From Chloroflexota bacterium (GTDB taxonomy: Bacteria; Chloroflexota; Anaerolineae; 4572-78; J111): a stretch of 64,000 nt of DNA. The stretch is from the NCBI GenBank assembly GCA_016860845.1, contig BOKF01000009.1, positions 1 through 64,000 on the forward strand, in the 5' to 3' direction. Under the pieces are notes generated by a model that saw only the letters and a list, made by a program, of their open reading frames with translations, made no database searches and was not told the origin of the DNA. This document shows positions 6,719 through 14,943 of this stretch, one piece after another. Both the position numbers and the translations under genes were made by a program. Position 1 is the stretch's first letter, and each line of letters begins with the position of its first letter.

Positions 6719-9700
6719 ATGAACCACTCATTCACAAAATCCTTGATAATCGTCCTCACTCTGCTGGCGCTGATCTTCAGCGCTCTGGGGGATACACCTG
6801 CCTATGCGGCTACCTACTCGCAAGCTTTCAACGGAACTGCCGCACCCAATTGGGTCTTGTTAGGTACCGCCCAATTGACCGAGAATACGTACGATGCGGG
6901 CGGCGCGGCGGATGGCTGGTTACGGTTAACAAACCCTGCTGGCGGTCAGGCTGGTGCTGCCGTCTACAATATACCCTCTAGTATTGCCAGTGGCTTCGAT
7001 GTTGAATTCGATTATGCTGCCTATGGCGGCAGCGGAGCAGATGGCATTACTTTCTATTTGATTGATGGCACGACCTCTCCATCTTTAGGCGCCACAGGGG
7101 GTGGTTTGGGATATCAAGGGGTCACCGGCGCCTATTTTGGAGTTGGTTTTAGTGAATGGATTAATCAAGTCTCCATTATGGGTTCTGCCTCTATGGGATA
7201 TCCCACAATGTATGCGGCGGGATATCCTGTGGCAACGGGCTCCCGCGCTGGCGCGAAGCATGTCCGTATCACTTTCAGCGACCAAAAAATGATCTCGGTT
7301 TGGATCAATGGAAGCTCGATTATCAATAACTACAATCTTTCCGGGATAACACAACCTGGCACCGTCAAATTTGGTTTCTCTGGCGCTACGGGTGGTTCAC
7401 ATAATATCCATGAGATCAAAAATTTTGTGATAACACAAAGTGACCCGCCCACAGTGGAGATCGTGCCGCCGATCACCTCCAACGGGTTCGATCTCTTCTC
7501 TACGATCAACATTGCCGATCCAGAGGGCGACCTCCTTTCCGGAAGCGTTGATATTTTGAGATTTGGCAGTTCTACTCCCGATACGGTCACTTTTCAGACG
7601 CTCACTACCAGCTGTGGCTCTCCCAGCCCGCTGAACTTAACCCTCAACGGCGCCACAGTGGGATCGAATGCCTCTCCCACCAATTGCACCTGCTCCCCGG
7701 GGATCACAAGCAACGTATTTAGCGGCGCGGCCATTAGCGCCAATTTCCTGCCTGCATCCGATAATACCTGGGGATACAACACTTCCGGAGTGAATACTTA
7801 CTCGGCCTGGGCCAAGGCGGTTATCCACTTCCCCGATGGGACCACCCAGACCTCCTGTCTCTTCGATCGGACTGGTTCAAGTTGTACGACAACAAACTTG
7901 TGTGCCGGTTACTTATATGGATCCGCTTCCGGCTCATCGGTCCAACCCGCTCCGGAGACAATCCTCACCTCCCAGGCCTACAGCAATTCCAGCCTGCCGG
8001 CTTTCCTGGATACTTCCAGCCTACCATCCGGCAGCTACACCCTACGGGTCAGGGCCAGTGATGGGACCATTACGGTGACGGACATCGAACCGTTCACACT
8101 GGCTGGCGAATCGCGCCTATATATTAACGAATTCCCCGAAATGGCCGTTATAGGTAATGGCCAGGTCATCGCCGACGGCGACGCCACTCCTTCCCTGACC
8201 GACTACACCGACTTTGGCAGCGCGTTGCTGACCGGCGGACAAATCATCCGCAGCTTCACCATCGGCAACAGCGGTACAGCTAATCTGAACCTGACCGGCA
8301 CACCACGGGTCTCTATTACCGGCCCGGCCGCCGGCGATTTCAGCGTGACGACCGCCCCCGCCAGCCCCGTAGCTCCCGGCGGGACGACGACCTTCCAGGT
8401 CACGTTTGACCCCTCGGCGCTGGGTGTGCGCAGCGCCACCCTCAGCATCGCCAACACCGACGGCGACGAGAACCCCTACGATTTCGCCATCCAGGGGACG
8501 GGGACGATTCCCCCCACCCTGACCGCCTTCAGCCCTGTCACCAACACCGTGGCCGCGCCGCAAGATAGCGCCGTTGTGCTCACCTACAGCGCCGAGCTGG
8601 AGCCGGCCAGCGTCACCAGCCGCACCGTGGCCGTCCATTCAATGATGCAGGGGGTAGTCACCGCCGCCCCCAGCACCGCTGCTAACGTGGTTACGGTTAC
8701 GCCCAACCACTCCTTCTTCCCTGGCGAGCTGGTCTATGCCAGCGCCACCACCCGCACCACCGACATTACCGGGACCCATCCCCTCACGCCGACCGTGTGG
8801 CAGTTCAACGCCGCGGTTTCCGCCGGTCACGGCCGCTTCGGCGATGTGCCGGTAGACATTGGCGGGGCTGTAGCTAATACCTACAGCGTGGCCTGGGGCG
8901 ATATGGACCACGACGGCGACCTGGACCTGGCCGCAGGTAACGATGGTCAGAGCGCCGTTTACCCCAACAACGGCGACGGCTCTTTTGGTGCTCCCATTAA
9001 CATTGGCGCCGGTACCGATAAATTCTACAGCCTGGCCTGGGGCGATATGGACCACGACGGCGACCTGGACCTGGCCGCGGGCAACAATGGTCGGCCAAAC
9101 TACATCTACCCCAATAACGGCGATGGTTCTTTTGGCAGCCCTATTGAGTTTGACCCCAACAATCACGGCACTTACGCCGTAGCCTGGGGCGACATGGACG
9201 GCGACGGCGACCTGGATATTGCCGCGGCCAACTACGGGACCCCCAATGTCGTCTTTCGCAACAACGGCAATGGAACCTTTAACCGTGAAGTCTTTGATGC
9301 CGCCTTCGATCACACCCTCTACCTGGTGTGGGCTGATTTTGACGGCGATGGCGACCTGGATATCGTCGTGGCCAACAACAACGAGCAAAATAAGGTCTAC
9401 TTCAACAACGGCCAGGGCGTCTTCAGCAGCGTCGCTAACTTTGGCAGCGGTAGCGACGCCACTTATGAACTGGCTGCCGGCGACGTTGATGGCGACGGCG
9501 ACCTGGACCTGGCCGCGGCCAACGATTCCAAGCCGATTTCCGTTTACCTCAACAACGGCCACGGCAGTTTTGGCAGTCCGGTCAGCGTTGGCCCCATCGC
9601 CAGCTTTCGCAGCGTGGCCTGGGGCGATGTTGACCACGACGGCGACCTGGACCTGGCCGCCGGCAACTACTCTGGGCAGAACGTGGTCTACCCCAACAAC

Positions 9701-12700
9701 GGCGGTGGTTCCTTTGGCGCCGGCATAAACTTTGGCCCCGGCAACGACTACACCAACAGCGTGGCCTGGGGCGATGTTGACAACGACGGCGACCTGGACC
9801 TGGCCGCCGGCAACTTTAGCCAGAAAAACTCCGTCTGGTTGAACGAACCCTTCCCGGATGTGGCTATTGTCAAAACAGTGTCACCTGCCAGCGCCGTGCC
9901 CGGCGACACCATCACCTACACCCTCGCCTTTTCTAACATGGGCGGCTGGGCTGATGGCGTCACCATCACCGACCGCATCCCGGTTAGCCTGACCGTGCAA
10001 AGCGTGGTCAACAGCGGCGTCGTCATCACCAACACCGGGGCAGTCCCGGCCTTTGTCTGGCAGGTGCAGGATTTGGCTCCCGGTGCGAGCGGGATTATCA
10101 CCCTCACCGGCGTGCTCAGCGACCCCCTGGCCGCGGGCATTTTTACCAACACGGCCATCATCACCACCACCAGCATAGATAGCGCCCCGGCCAATAACAC
10201 CGCTGAGGCCGGCGTAACGGTGCTGGGGCCGGAAATGGCTGTGCTGGGCAACAACGTCGAGATTGCCGACGGCGATGTCTCGCCCACCACTGCCGACCAT
10301 ACCGATTTCGGCAGCGCTCTGGTGGACGGCGGGCAAATTATCCGTACCTTCACCATCAGGAACAGCGGCGCGGCCAATTTGACCGTTGGGGCCATCAACT
10401 TCAGCGGCCCGGCTGCCGGCGATTTCAGCGTAACGACCGCTCCCACCAGCCCGGTGGCTCCCGGCGGGACGACGACCTTCCAGGTCACGTTTGATCCGTC
10501 GGCGGTAGGCCCGCGCGTCGCCACCCTTAGCATCGCCAACGACGACGGCGACGAGAACCCCTACAACTTCGACATCCAGGGAATCGGAACGATTCCTCTG
10601 GTCTTCTCCGAAATTATGTACAATCCCGCCAGCGTCGAACCCGCCTGGGAATGGGTGGAAGTTTACAATGCAGGCAGCACGACGATTGACCTGGCCGGCT
10701 TTGTCCTTGACGATGACGATATTCCCGCTGTGGCAGCGGCCAACATCGCCGCCGGCTCTGTACCCCCCGGCCAAACGGCCATTCTTTACAATGCGGATGT
10801 CGTGAGCGCGGCCAACTTCCAGGCAGCCTGGGGCAACAATCTTAACCTGGTCGCCGTCAGTAGTTGGCCGGCTCTGGGCAATCCCGGCAACCGGCTGACC
10901 CTGTGGAACAGTTTTACCAGCTATGGCGGTGGGGTAGCCAATGCCGTAGAGGATGTGCTCTACGCTGACGGCGGGGGCTGGCCCTCCTACAACAATGCGG
11001 CCTCCATCTACCTGACCAACCTGGGCGCGGACAATACGTTGGGCGCAGCCTGGGCTTTGAGTACGGTGAGCGGCAGCACCCCCACCGGCGTGGGCTACCG
11101 CAGCCAGAACGCCGGCGGCAACAGCGGTAGTGACATCGGTTCTCCGGGCACGCCGTTCCCCACCGTCCAGTTCAGCCAGGCCAGCTACCAGGTTAATGAG
11201 GACGGCACTGCCAGCGGAGCCACCGTCACCCTAACCCGTACCGGCGACACCGGCGCGGTTTCGCAAGTGCAGGTAACCTTTACCGATAACACAGCCACCG
11301 GCGGCGGGACAGACTATACCAGCACACCCATCAATATTACCTTCCCGGCCGGCGACTCCGGCTCGCAAACTGTGACCGTGCCCATCACCCAAGATTTCAT
11401 AGACGAAACGACCGAAAGCCTGGCCATGACCGTGGTCAGTGTCAGCAACGCCCAAATCGGCAGCCAAGCCACGGCTGCGCTACAAATTCTGGATGACGAC
11501 ACGGCCGGCGTAACCGTGACCCCCTCCGGCAGCTCACCCGACCTGACCATCAGCGAGCCGAACGGCGGCGATACCTTCAACATCCGATTGACCAGTGAGC
11601 CAACGGCGGATGTTACGATTGACCTGACCCTATCCAGCGGAGAGTGCAGTGTTGACACCGACCCGGTCAAACTGGATGGAACCAACTGGCAAACCGGCGT
11701 AACCGTGACCGTGACGGCAGTAGACGACCCGATTTCCGATGGGCCGCAGCCGTGTAACATTACCACCGCTCAAACCGCCAGCAGCGACCCGGTTTACAGC
11801 AATACCTTCAATCCCGCCGATGTGACGGTGACGGTCAACGACGACGACGTACCGGGCGTGACCATCGTCGAGTCGAGCGGCGGCACGGCTGTGACGGAAG
11901 GCGGCGCGACCGATACCTACACCGTCCGGCTCAACACCATTCCCACCGCCACCGTGACCATCAACATAGCGACCGGCGGCCAGATCAATCCGGTGACTGC
12001 TCTGACCTTCGCTGCCGACTCGACCGCCCTCGACCCGCAGAGTGTGACCATCGCCGCCACCGACGATACCGTCGTCGAAGGCGACCACAGCCAGGTCATC
12101 GGCCATTCGGCCAGCGGCGGCGGCTACGACGGCGTCGCCATCAACGACGTGACCGCCGCCCTCACCGACAACGACCTGGCCTACGCCATCAGTTCCGGCC
12201 AGACAACCGTGAGCGAAGGTAACAGCGGTCCGACCGCCATCAGCTTCACCCTCACCCGCTCCGGCGCCGTCACCACCACTGCCGGCAGCGTGGAGTTCAG
12301 CCTCGGCGGCACGGCCAGCGGCAGCGACTACAACAACGTCAGCCCCACGCCGGGCGCGGTCAGCTTTAGCGCCGGGCAAACGCAGCAACAAATCACCCTG
12401 GACGTGCTGGGCGACTTCGGCGTCGAGCCGGATGAGACGATCATCGTGACCCTGTCCAACGCCAGTGCGCCGGGCAGCGGTACGGCGACGATCCCCACCG
12501 CCTCGGCCCAGACGAGCATCACCAATGATGACAGCGCCGGCTTCACCGTCAGCCCGACCAGCGGCCTGACCACGACCGAGGCCAGCGGCACGGCCAGCTT
12601 CAGCGTGCGGCTCAACAGCCAGCCGACCGCCGCAGTGACCGTCACTCTGACCAGTAACGACCCCGGCGAGGGCACACCTAGCCCGGCCAGCCTTGTCTTC

Positions 12701-13681
12701 AGCCCGGCCAACTGGGCCAGCAACCAGACCGTGACTGTCACCGGCCAGGATGACCTGGCGGCCGATGGCGACATGGCTTACACCATCCAGACCGGCGTGA
12801 TTACCAGCGATCCCGACTACCTCAGCCTCGACCCGGCCGATGTGGTCCTGACCAACCTGGACAATGACACGCCCGGCTATACCATCAGCCCCAACAACTT
12901 CACCCTGAGCGAGGGCGGCTCCCAGGTAGTTAGCATCAGCCTGTACACCCCGCCCACCGCCGACGTGACCATCCATCTGAGCAGCAGCGACCCCTCGCAG
13001 TGTACGGTCTCGCCTGCCTCGGTCACGCTTAATGCCGGTAACTACCAGACCGGGGTCAGCTTCACCGTCAGCGGGGTATATGATGGCCTGGACGATGGCA
13101 ACCAGCCCTGCACCATCATCACTGAGGTCAGTACCACCGACAGCGCCTACGCCGGACTAGATCCGGCCGACATCAACCTGACCGTCTCCGAGCGGCGCAT
13201 CTACCTGCCGCTGATCGTCAACGGCTTTGTCTCTGCCCCGGATTTGGTAGTGACCAGCGTGACCACCGGCCCCACCGGCCCCAGCGTGACCATTCGCAAC
13301 GCCGGCAACGCCGCCATGACCGACGCCTTCTGGGTAGATGTCTACTTCAATCCCAACCCGGCCCCGCCGCCGCTCAACCGGACCTGGCAGAGCATTGCTC
13401 CTTATGGGGCGCACTGGGGGGTCATTGCTACTGTGGACCCCGGCGCATCGCTGACCCTGACCATCGGTGGGCCGTACTTCGCCGGCGGCAGCGCCAGCTT
13501 CCCGGCCGGGGCGCAGGTGTACGCCTATGTGGACAGCATCAACTACGCCACCAACTACGGCAATGTGCAGGAAAGCAGCGAGACGAACAACGTGTTTGGG
13601 CCGGTCGTCTCGACGGCGAGTGGTTCGCTGCCTGCCGGAACAGCGGCAGCGTCCATACCGGAAAGGCTGCCGAAGCGGTAG
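6719..13681 (+). CDS. Giant secreted multidomain protein (lectin-like, FG-GAP, Calx-beta, CARDB)
   Basis: A 2320-residue protein exported by an N-terminal signal peptide (SLIIVLTLLALIFSALG, cleavage near AYAA-TY). Domains in order: L-type lectin-like (about 31-240, GADGITFYLIDG); a linker with Cys pairs (240-460); choice-of-anchor-D/ASH-like (470-595); SbsA-like Ig (600-705); seven FG-GAP/VCBS repeats of about 48 residues (715-1045), each with a D-x-D-x-D-G-D-x-D calcium loop; DUF11 (1047-1155); a second choice-of-anchor-D (1160-1290); lamin-tail domain (1295-1475, FSEIMYNPA); four to six Calx-beta or related repeats (1480-2160); CARDB (about 2180-2290). No sortase, PEP-CTERM or T9SS sorting tail is visible. 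It is probably a surface or matrix adhesin or polymer binder, and no catalytic domain is recognised. ATAAGGAG overlapping the previous stop is the ribosome-binding site. The first 1.4 kb looks less GC-rich than the rest, suggesting mosaic origin. Confidence 0.9.
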   Translation: MNHSFTKSLIIVLTLLALIFSALGDTPAYAATYSQAFNGTAAPNWVLLGTAQLTENTYDAGGAADGWLRLTNPAGGQAGAAVYNIPSSIASGFDVEFDYAAYGGSGADGITFYLIDGTTSPSLGATGGGLGYQGVTGAYFGVGFSEWINQVSIMGSASMGYPTMYAAGYPVATGSRAGAKHVRITFSDQKMISVWINGSSIINNYNLSGITQPGTVKFGFSGATGGSHNIHEIKNFVITQSDPPTVEIVPPITSNGFDLFSTINIADPEGDLLSGSVDILRFGSSTPDTVTFQTLTTSCGSPSPLNLTLNGATVGSNASPTNCTCSPGITSNVFSGAAISANFLPASDNTWGYNTSGVNTYSAWAKAVIHFPDGTTQTSCLFDRTGSSCTTTNLCAGYLYGSASGSSVQPAPETILTSQAYSNSSLPAFLDTSSLPSGSYTLRVRASDGTITVTDIEPFTLAGESRLYINEFPEMAVIGNGQVIADGDATPSLTDYTDFGSALLTGGQIIRSFTIGNSGTANLNLTGTPRVSITGPAAGDFSVTTAPASPVAPGGTTTFQVTFDPSALGVRSATLSIANTDGDENPYDFAIQGTGTIPPTLTAFSPVTNTVAAPQDSAVVLTYSAELEPASVTSRTVAVHSMMQGVVTAAPSTAANVVTVTPNHSFFPGELVYASATTRTTDITGTHPLTPTVWQFNAAVSAGHGRFGDVPVDIGGAVANTYSVAWGDMDHDGDLDLAAGNDGQSAVYPNNGDGSFGAPINIGAGTDKFYSLAWGDMDHDGDLDLAAGNNGRPNYIYPNNGDGSFGSPIEFDPNNHGTYAVAWGDMDGDGDLDIAAANYGTPNVVFRNNGNGTFNREVFDAAFDHTLYLVWADFDGDGDLDIVVANNNEQNKVYFNNGQGVFSSVANFGSGSDATYELAAGDVDGDGDLDLAAANDSKPISVYLNNGHGSFGSPVSVGPIASFRSVAWGDVDHDGDLDLAAGNYSGQNVVYPNNGGGSFGAGINFGPGNDYTNSVAWGDVDNDGDLDLAAGNFSQKNSVWLNEPFPDVAIVKTVSPASAVPGDTITYTLAFSNMGGWADGVTITDRIPVSLTVQSVVNSGVVITNTGAVPAFVWQVQDLAPGASGIITLTGVLSDPLAAGIFTNTAIITTTSIDSAPANNTAEAGVTVLGPEMAVLGNNVEIADGDVSPTTADHTDFGSALVDGGQIIRTFTIRNSGAANLTVGAINFSGPAAGDFSVTTAPTSPVAPGGTTTFQVTFDPSAVGPRVATLSIANDDGDENPYNFDIQGIGTIPLVFSEIMYNPASVEPAWEWVEVYNAGSTTIDLAGFVLDDDDIPAVAAANIAAGSVPPGQTAILYNADVVSAANFQAAWGNNLNLVAVSSWPALGNPGNRLTLWNSFTSYGGGVANAVEDVLYADGGGWPSYNNAASIYLTNLGADNTLGAAWALSTVSGSTPTGVGYRSQNAGGNSGSDIGSPGTPFPTVQFSQASYQVNEDGTASGATVTLTRTGDTGAVSQVQVTFTDNTATGGGTDYTSTPINITFPAGDSGSQTVTVPITQDFIDETTESLAMTVVSVSNAQIGSQATAALQILDDDTAGVTVTPSGSSPDLTISEPNGGDTFNIRLTSEPTADVTIDLTLSSGECSVDTDPVKLDGTNWQTGVTVTVTAVDDPISDGPQPCNITTAQTASSDPVYSNTFNPADVTVTVNDDDVPGVTIVESSGGTAVTEGGATDTYTVRLNTIPTATVTINIATGGQINPVTALTFAADSTALDPQSVTIAATDDTVVEGDHSQVIGHSASGGGYDGVAINDVTAALTDNDLAYAISSGQTTVSEGNSGPTAISFTLTRSGAVTTTAGSVEFSLGGTASGSDYNNVSPTPGAVSFSAGQTQQQITLDVLGDFGVEPDETIIVTLSNASAPGSGTATIPTASAQTSITNDDSAGFTVSPTSGLTTTEASGTASFSVRLNSQPTAAVTVTLTSNDPGEGTPSPASLVFSPANWASNQTVTVTGQDDLAADGDMAYTIQTGVITSDPDYLSLDPADVVLTNLDNDTPGYTISPNNFTLSEGGSQVVSISLYTPPTADVTIHLSSSDPSQCTVSPASVTLNAGNYQTGVSFTVSGVYDGLDDGNQPCTIITEVSTTDSAYAGLDPADINLTVSERRIYLPLIVNGFVSAPDLVVTSVTTGPTGPSVTIRNAGNAAMTDAFWVDVYFNPNPAPPPLNRTWQSIAPYGAHWGVIATVDPGASLTLTIGGPYFAGGSASFPAGAQVYAYVDSINYATNYGNVQESSETNNVFGPVVSTASGSLPAGTAAASIPERLPKR
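8145..8510 (+). repeat. Intragenic duplicate A (choice-of-anchor-D module)
   Basis: This segment and 10235-10590 encode the same module at nearly identical DNA sequence. One shared stretch, starting GCTCCCGGCGGGACGACGAC at 8372 and about 10448, is identical for about 38 bases. The identity includes third codon positions, so recent duplication or gene conversion is likely. Confidence 0.75.
8880..9840 (+). repeat. Seven tandem FG-GAP repeats, period about 145 bp
   Basis: The units contain GCGAT-(ATG/GTT)-GA followed by a GGCGACCTGGA core near 8900, 9043, 9190, 9340, 9484, 9627 and 9774. Each encodes one 48-residue FG-GAP/VCBS blade unit with a calcium loop. Seven units fit a seven-bladed beta-propeller. 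Confidence 0.8.
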
Positions 13682-13700
13682 GAAGCCAAGCAAATGAATC

Positions 13701-13749
13701 GGGAGTCCAGGCTCCAGCCGGGCCAGCCCTGACGAAAGTCTAGACTCCC
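13701..13749 (+). terminator. Inverted repeat after the giant gene
   Basis: The arms GGGAGTC (13701-13707) and GACTCCC (13743-13749) flank a GC-rich loop 20 nt after the stop. No T run follows, so termination is uncertain. Confidence 0.4.
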
Positions 13750-13760
13750 TTCAGCTTAAA

Positions 13761-13911
13761 TAGGTACTTAAAAATTGAATCCTTGTTCATTGGGCAAGGA
13801 AATTTAGACAGGACCTACGGCAAGATTTACAGGATTAAATTTCAAAAATCTTGTTAATCCTGTTCATCCTGTCGAGAAAAACTTGTTTGGTTCTGGCTTG
13901 TCCAGGTTAGG
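13761..13911. repeat. Composite intergenic repeat, copy 1 (ACAGGATTAA-type core)
   Basis: An outer frame begins GGTACTTAAA (13763) and CCTTGTTCATTGGGCAAGG (13781-13799), and ends with the 21-base tail at 13891-13911 (TTCTGGCTTGTCC, then AGGTTAGG). Inside is an imperfect palindrome. The left arm at 13807-13838 carries GACAGGA, CAAGATTTA and CAGGATTAA, and the right arm at 13844-13873 is its permuted reverse complement. The same frame with a different core lies at 14586-14731. The tail abuts the ribosome-binding site of the next gene. Confidence 0.7.
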
Positions 13912-13919
13912 AGAAAAAA

Positions 13920-14498
13920 ATGAGTTACCCCAAATATCTGACCCTCAGCTTGACCCTCATCGCCCTGGTGGTTGGCATGTGGTTGTTAGCCGCCCAAACA
14001 CCGCCTCCGGCGTATGCCGGCGCCGGCCTGCCGCCCCGCGACACCCCCGTGCCGCCTCCACCCGACGATAAAGATAAGGATGGCCCACCCGTTGGAGCCA
14101 CCATCGAGCTGATTGCGCCCGATGCACCGGCCGGAGCCTGGACGGTGGTCCAATGGCAGGACAGCGCTGGCGGCTGGCACGATGTCGAAGGCTGGCGCGG
14201 GTCGCTTGTCAATAGCCACCGTTGGTGGGTCCATCCCAAAGATTTCGGAACGGGACCGTTTCGCTGGGTGGTAATGGCGGGACCGGGCGGGACCGTATTG
14301 AAGGTAAGTGAACCGTTCCATCTGCCCAACGGAGCGAATGAAACAACCTTGATGACGGTAGAACCGCAATTCAATTACACTCAGACTTCCGAAATCCTCG
14401 AGACTTCGGAAGTTTTGTTTTTAAAGTCTCTCAGTGCGGCGGCTTCAGCCCCGCACTTAAAGAGCAAAGCTCTCCGACCTAAAAATCCAGTCCATTAG
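13920..14498 (+). CDS. Small exported protein of unknown function
   Basis: 192 residues as read, not recognised as a known family. An N-terminal signal peptide or anchor is clear (YLTLSLTLIALVVGMWLLA, possible cleavage near AYAG), followed by a proline-rich linker (PPRDTPVPPPPDDKDKD). A beta-rich domain of about 100 residues then spans roughly 60-150, with many tryptophans (GAWTVVQWQDSAGGWHDVEGWRG, HRWWVHPKDFGTGPFRWVVM), reminiscent of an Ig- or carbohydrate-binding-like fold. The last 45 residues are encoded by hairpin-forming DNA (14385-14498) that looks intergenic, so the ancestral stop may have been lost and the true domain may end near EPQFNYTQ. GGAG lies nine bases before the ATG. It may act with the giant secreted protein upstream, but only position suggests this. 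Confidence 0.6.
   Translation: MSYPKYLTLSLTLIALVVGMWLLAAQTPPPAYAGAGLPPRDTPVPPPPDDKDKDGPPVGATIELIAPDAPAGAWTVVQWQDSAGGWHDVEGWRGSLVNSHRWWVHPKDFGTGPFRWVVMAGPGGTVLKVSEPFHLPNGANETTLMTVEPQFNYTQTSEILETSEVLFLKSLSAAASAPHLKSKALRPKNPVH
14385..14422 (+). terminator. Terminator-like hairpin inside the small exported gene
   Basis: ACTTCCGAA (14385-14393) pairs perfectly with TTCGGAAGT (14405-14413), and the stem is followed by TTTGTTTTT. It lies within the reading frame of the 192-residue protein, about 75 nt before its stop. A second palindrome, AGTGCGG...CCGCACT, follows at about 14431-14455. Confidence 0.55.
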
Positions 14499-14585
14499 GG
14501 CTTCGCCCTCTCAGCACGACGGGCTTTAGCCTCGTGGCCTCTAGCTTGTTCCCGCCCTGGGCAGGAGTTAAATTGCAAGTGATGG

Positions 14586-14731
14586 TTAGTACCTAAACAA
14601 TGATGTCCTTGTTTTTTGGGCAAGAAAGTTAACCACAGATTTCACAGATGACACAGATTAAAGAAGAAAAATTTGTGAAATCTGTGTCATCTGTGGTTTA
14701 TTCTTTTTAGTTCTGGCTTGTCCAGGTTAGG
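14586..14731. repeat. Composite intergenic repeat, copy 2 (CACAGAT-type core)
   Basis: The outer frame matches the 13761-13911 element: TTAGTACCTAAA, then CCTTGTTTTTTGGGCAAG (14607-14624), and at the right an identical 21-base tail (14711-14731). The core is different. The left arm (14631-14660) is built from CACAGAT-like nonamers and the right arm (14670-14698) is its reverse complement with the second and third units exchanged. Confidence 0.7.
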
Positions 14732-14844
14732 GGGTCCAAAGCGAAGCTTTGGGACTCCATCGCTTACTTTACGGCCACGACCCCGCCCTGCGCAATTTTA
14801 ATTGACATCCCCCCCCAATTAGACTAGAATTTAGTAGCAAAAAT

Positions 14845-14915
14845 GGGAGTAGGTAGTAGGGACGCAAAGCGAGGAGTAAGGGGTTTTTCCCTACTCCCTA
14901 CTCCTTACTCCTTAC
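14845..14915. repeat. Short-period palindrome (AGTAGGG/AGTAAGG type)
   Basis: The left part is GGGAGTAGGTAGTAGGG (14845-14861) plus GGAGTAAGGGG (14873-14883). The right part (14889-14915) consists of CCCTACT and CCTTACT units, its reverse complement in changed order. It ends shortly before the alaS ribosome-binding site. Confidence 0.65.
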
Positions 14916-14943
14916 TTCATTACTCTCCCGAGGTAGAAACCCT

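Larger units (their letters stand above)
14499..14943. other. Gene-free, repeat-rich spacer before alaS
   Basis: These 445 nt hold no convincing gene. They contain GGGCTTCGCCC (from 14499), the imperfect hairpin CACGACGGGC-TTTA-GCCTCGTG near 14515, a composite repeat (14586-14731), a GTCCAAAGC-GAA-GCTTTGGGAC hairpin (about 14735-14755) and a short-period palindrome (14845-14915). GAGG at 14929-14932 serves alaS. No clear promoter was identified. Confidence 0.6.

Noticed and set aside
8639..9637. Long open frames on the minus strand within the giant secreted gene
   Set aside because: They mirror the GC-rich repeats of the sense gene, encode low-complexity Val/Gly/Ala protein and have no ribosome-binding sites.
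11630..12976. A 448-codon minus-strand frame opposite the Calx-beta region
   Set aside because: It is a compositional shadow of the repeat-rich sense strand with no recognisable domain.
13807..14915. Short-period repeats as a CRISPR array
   Set aside because: There are no regular spacers, the units are 7-10 bases, the arms are palindromic, and no cas genes are nearby.
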